Source of the DNA: Gammaproteobacteria bacterium
GTDB lineage: Bacteria; Pseudomonadota; Gammaproteobacteria; Pseudomonadales; Azotimanducaceae
Direction: 5' to 3'
DNA: 64,000 nucleotides
Assembly (NCBI GenBank): GCA_012960535.1
Contig: DUBB01000009.1
Span: 30,825-94,824, forward strand
Of this stretch, positions 63,836 to 64,000 are shown one piece after another. Numbering within the stretch: the first letter of the stretch is position 1; every line of letters begins with the position of its first letter. Both the position numbers and the translations under genes were made by a program. Under the pieces are notes generated by a model. The model made no database searches. It worked only from the letters and a program-made list of their open reading frames with translations, and was not told the DNA's origin.

Positions 63836-64000
63836 ACACGCAGCAAAGACCAACCGGTAAAAATAAATCAAGGTCGGAATCAGGTTGATAAGCCAACCCG
63901 AAGGCCTGTCCGTCACTGGGGACTACTGCCGATACCTGCGACGCGAGCCAACTCCCTAAAACTTATCTAACGATAAAAATCACTGTCGATAAATTTATTG

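Overview
The window reads as a chromosomal segment of an aerobic, Gram-negative, probably marine gammaproteobacterium. The evidence is lipoproteins with lipoboxes, periplasmic c-type cytochromes, two P450s (one CYP153-like), several acyl-CoA dehydrogenase and CoA-ligase genes, and a compact 4.5S-type SRP RNA. Base composition is near 50 % GC, GTG and TTG starts are frequent, and the lineage cannot be fixed more closely by eye. I found no tRNA, rRNA, CRISPR array, transposase or phage gene, and no recognisable DNA-binding transcription regulator.

Region 1 (1-9.2 kb) is mixed accessory metabolism. It holds a CYP153-like P450 cut by the window edge, a cupin, two small deazaflavin-type (PF04075) reductases, a YghU-like glutathione transferase, a nitroreductase, a small membrane protein, a broken OmpA-type gene, a second P450, an alpha/beta hydrolase and an O-acetylhomoserine sulfhydrylase.

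Region 2 (9.3-26.4 kb) is the centrepiece. A tightly packed leftward run encodes an MttB-superfamily methyltransferase without a pyrrolysine codon, a corrinoid protein, a DUF1638 protein, a small 'virulence factor' family protein, a methyltetrahydrofolate:corrinoid methyltransferase, an iron-sulfur/ASKHA corrinoid reactivase, a dimethylglycine-dehydrogenase-like flavoprotein, heterotetrameric sarcosine oxidase (soxB, D, A, G) and an exported phosphodiesterase. A BCCT betaine/choline-type transporter is transcribed divergently. Read as a pathway, the locus can import a quaternary amine such as glycine betaine, move one methyl through a corrinoid protein to tetrahydrofolate, and oxidise dimethylglycine and sarcosine to glycine, delivering the other methyls as methylene-tetrahydrofolate or formaldehyde. 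A short MetF-type reductase (37.2 kb) and a homocysteine S-methyltransferase (35 kb) could process the methyl groups.

Region 3 (26.4-37 kb) has a serine hydrolase, a peptide/opine-type ABC system (binding protein at 27.8 kb; two permeases and a fused double ATPase in an operon with the homocysteine methyltransferase), a 3-hydroxyisobutyrate-dehydrogenase-type reductase, an HD-domain protein with a metal-ligand pattern like diiron oxygenases, and a secreted alpha/beta hydrolase.

Region 4 (38-54 kb) has a diheme cytochrome/beta-helix lipoprotein pair, a phosphotransferase, an SDR, an unusual MBL-fold alkyl-sulfatase-like protein, an MDR reductase, a gamma-glutamyltransferase, a thiolase, a D-2-hydroxyacid dehydrogenase, a split MFS transporter and a feruloyl-CoA-synthetase-like ligase. 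Two different intergenic tandem repeats lie in or just after this stretch, at 45.16 and 54.12 kb.

Region 5 (54-64 kb) has an octaheme-motif cytochrome with TPRs, a VOC protein, a CrtC-like protein, a paired acyl-CoA dehydrogenase set, an enoyl-CoA hydratase, the SRP RNA gene, a YdjA-type nitroreductase and a left-handed beta-helix acetyltransferase.
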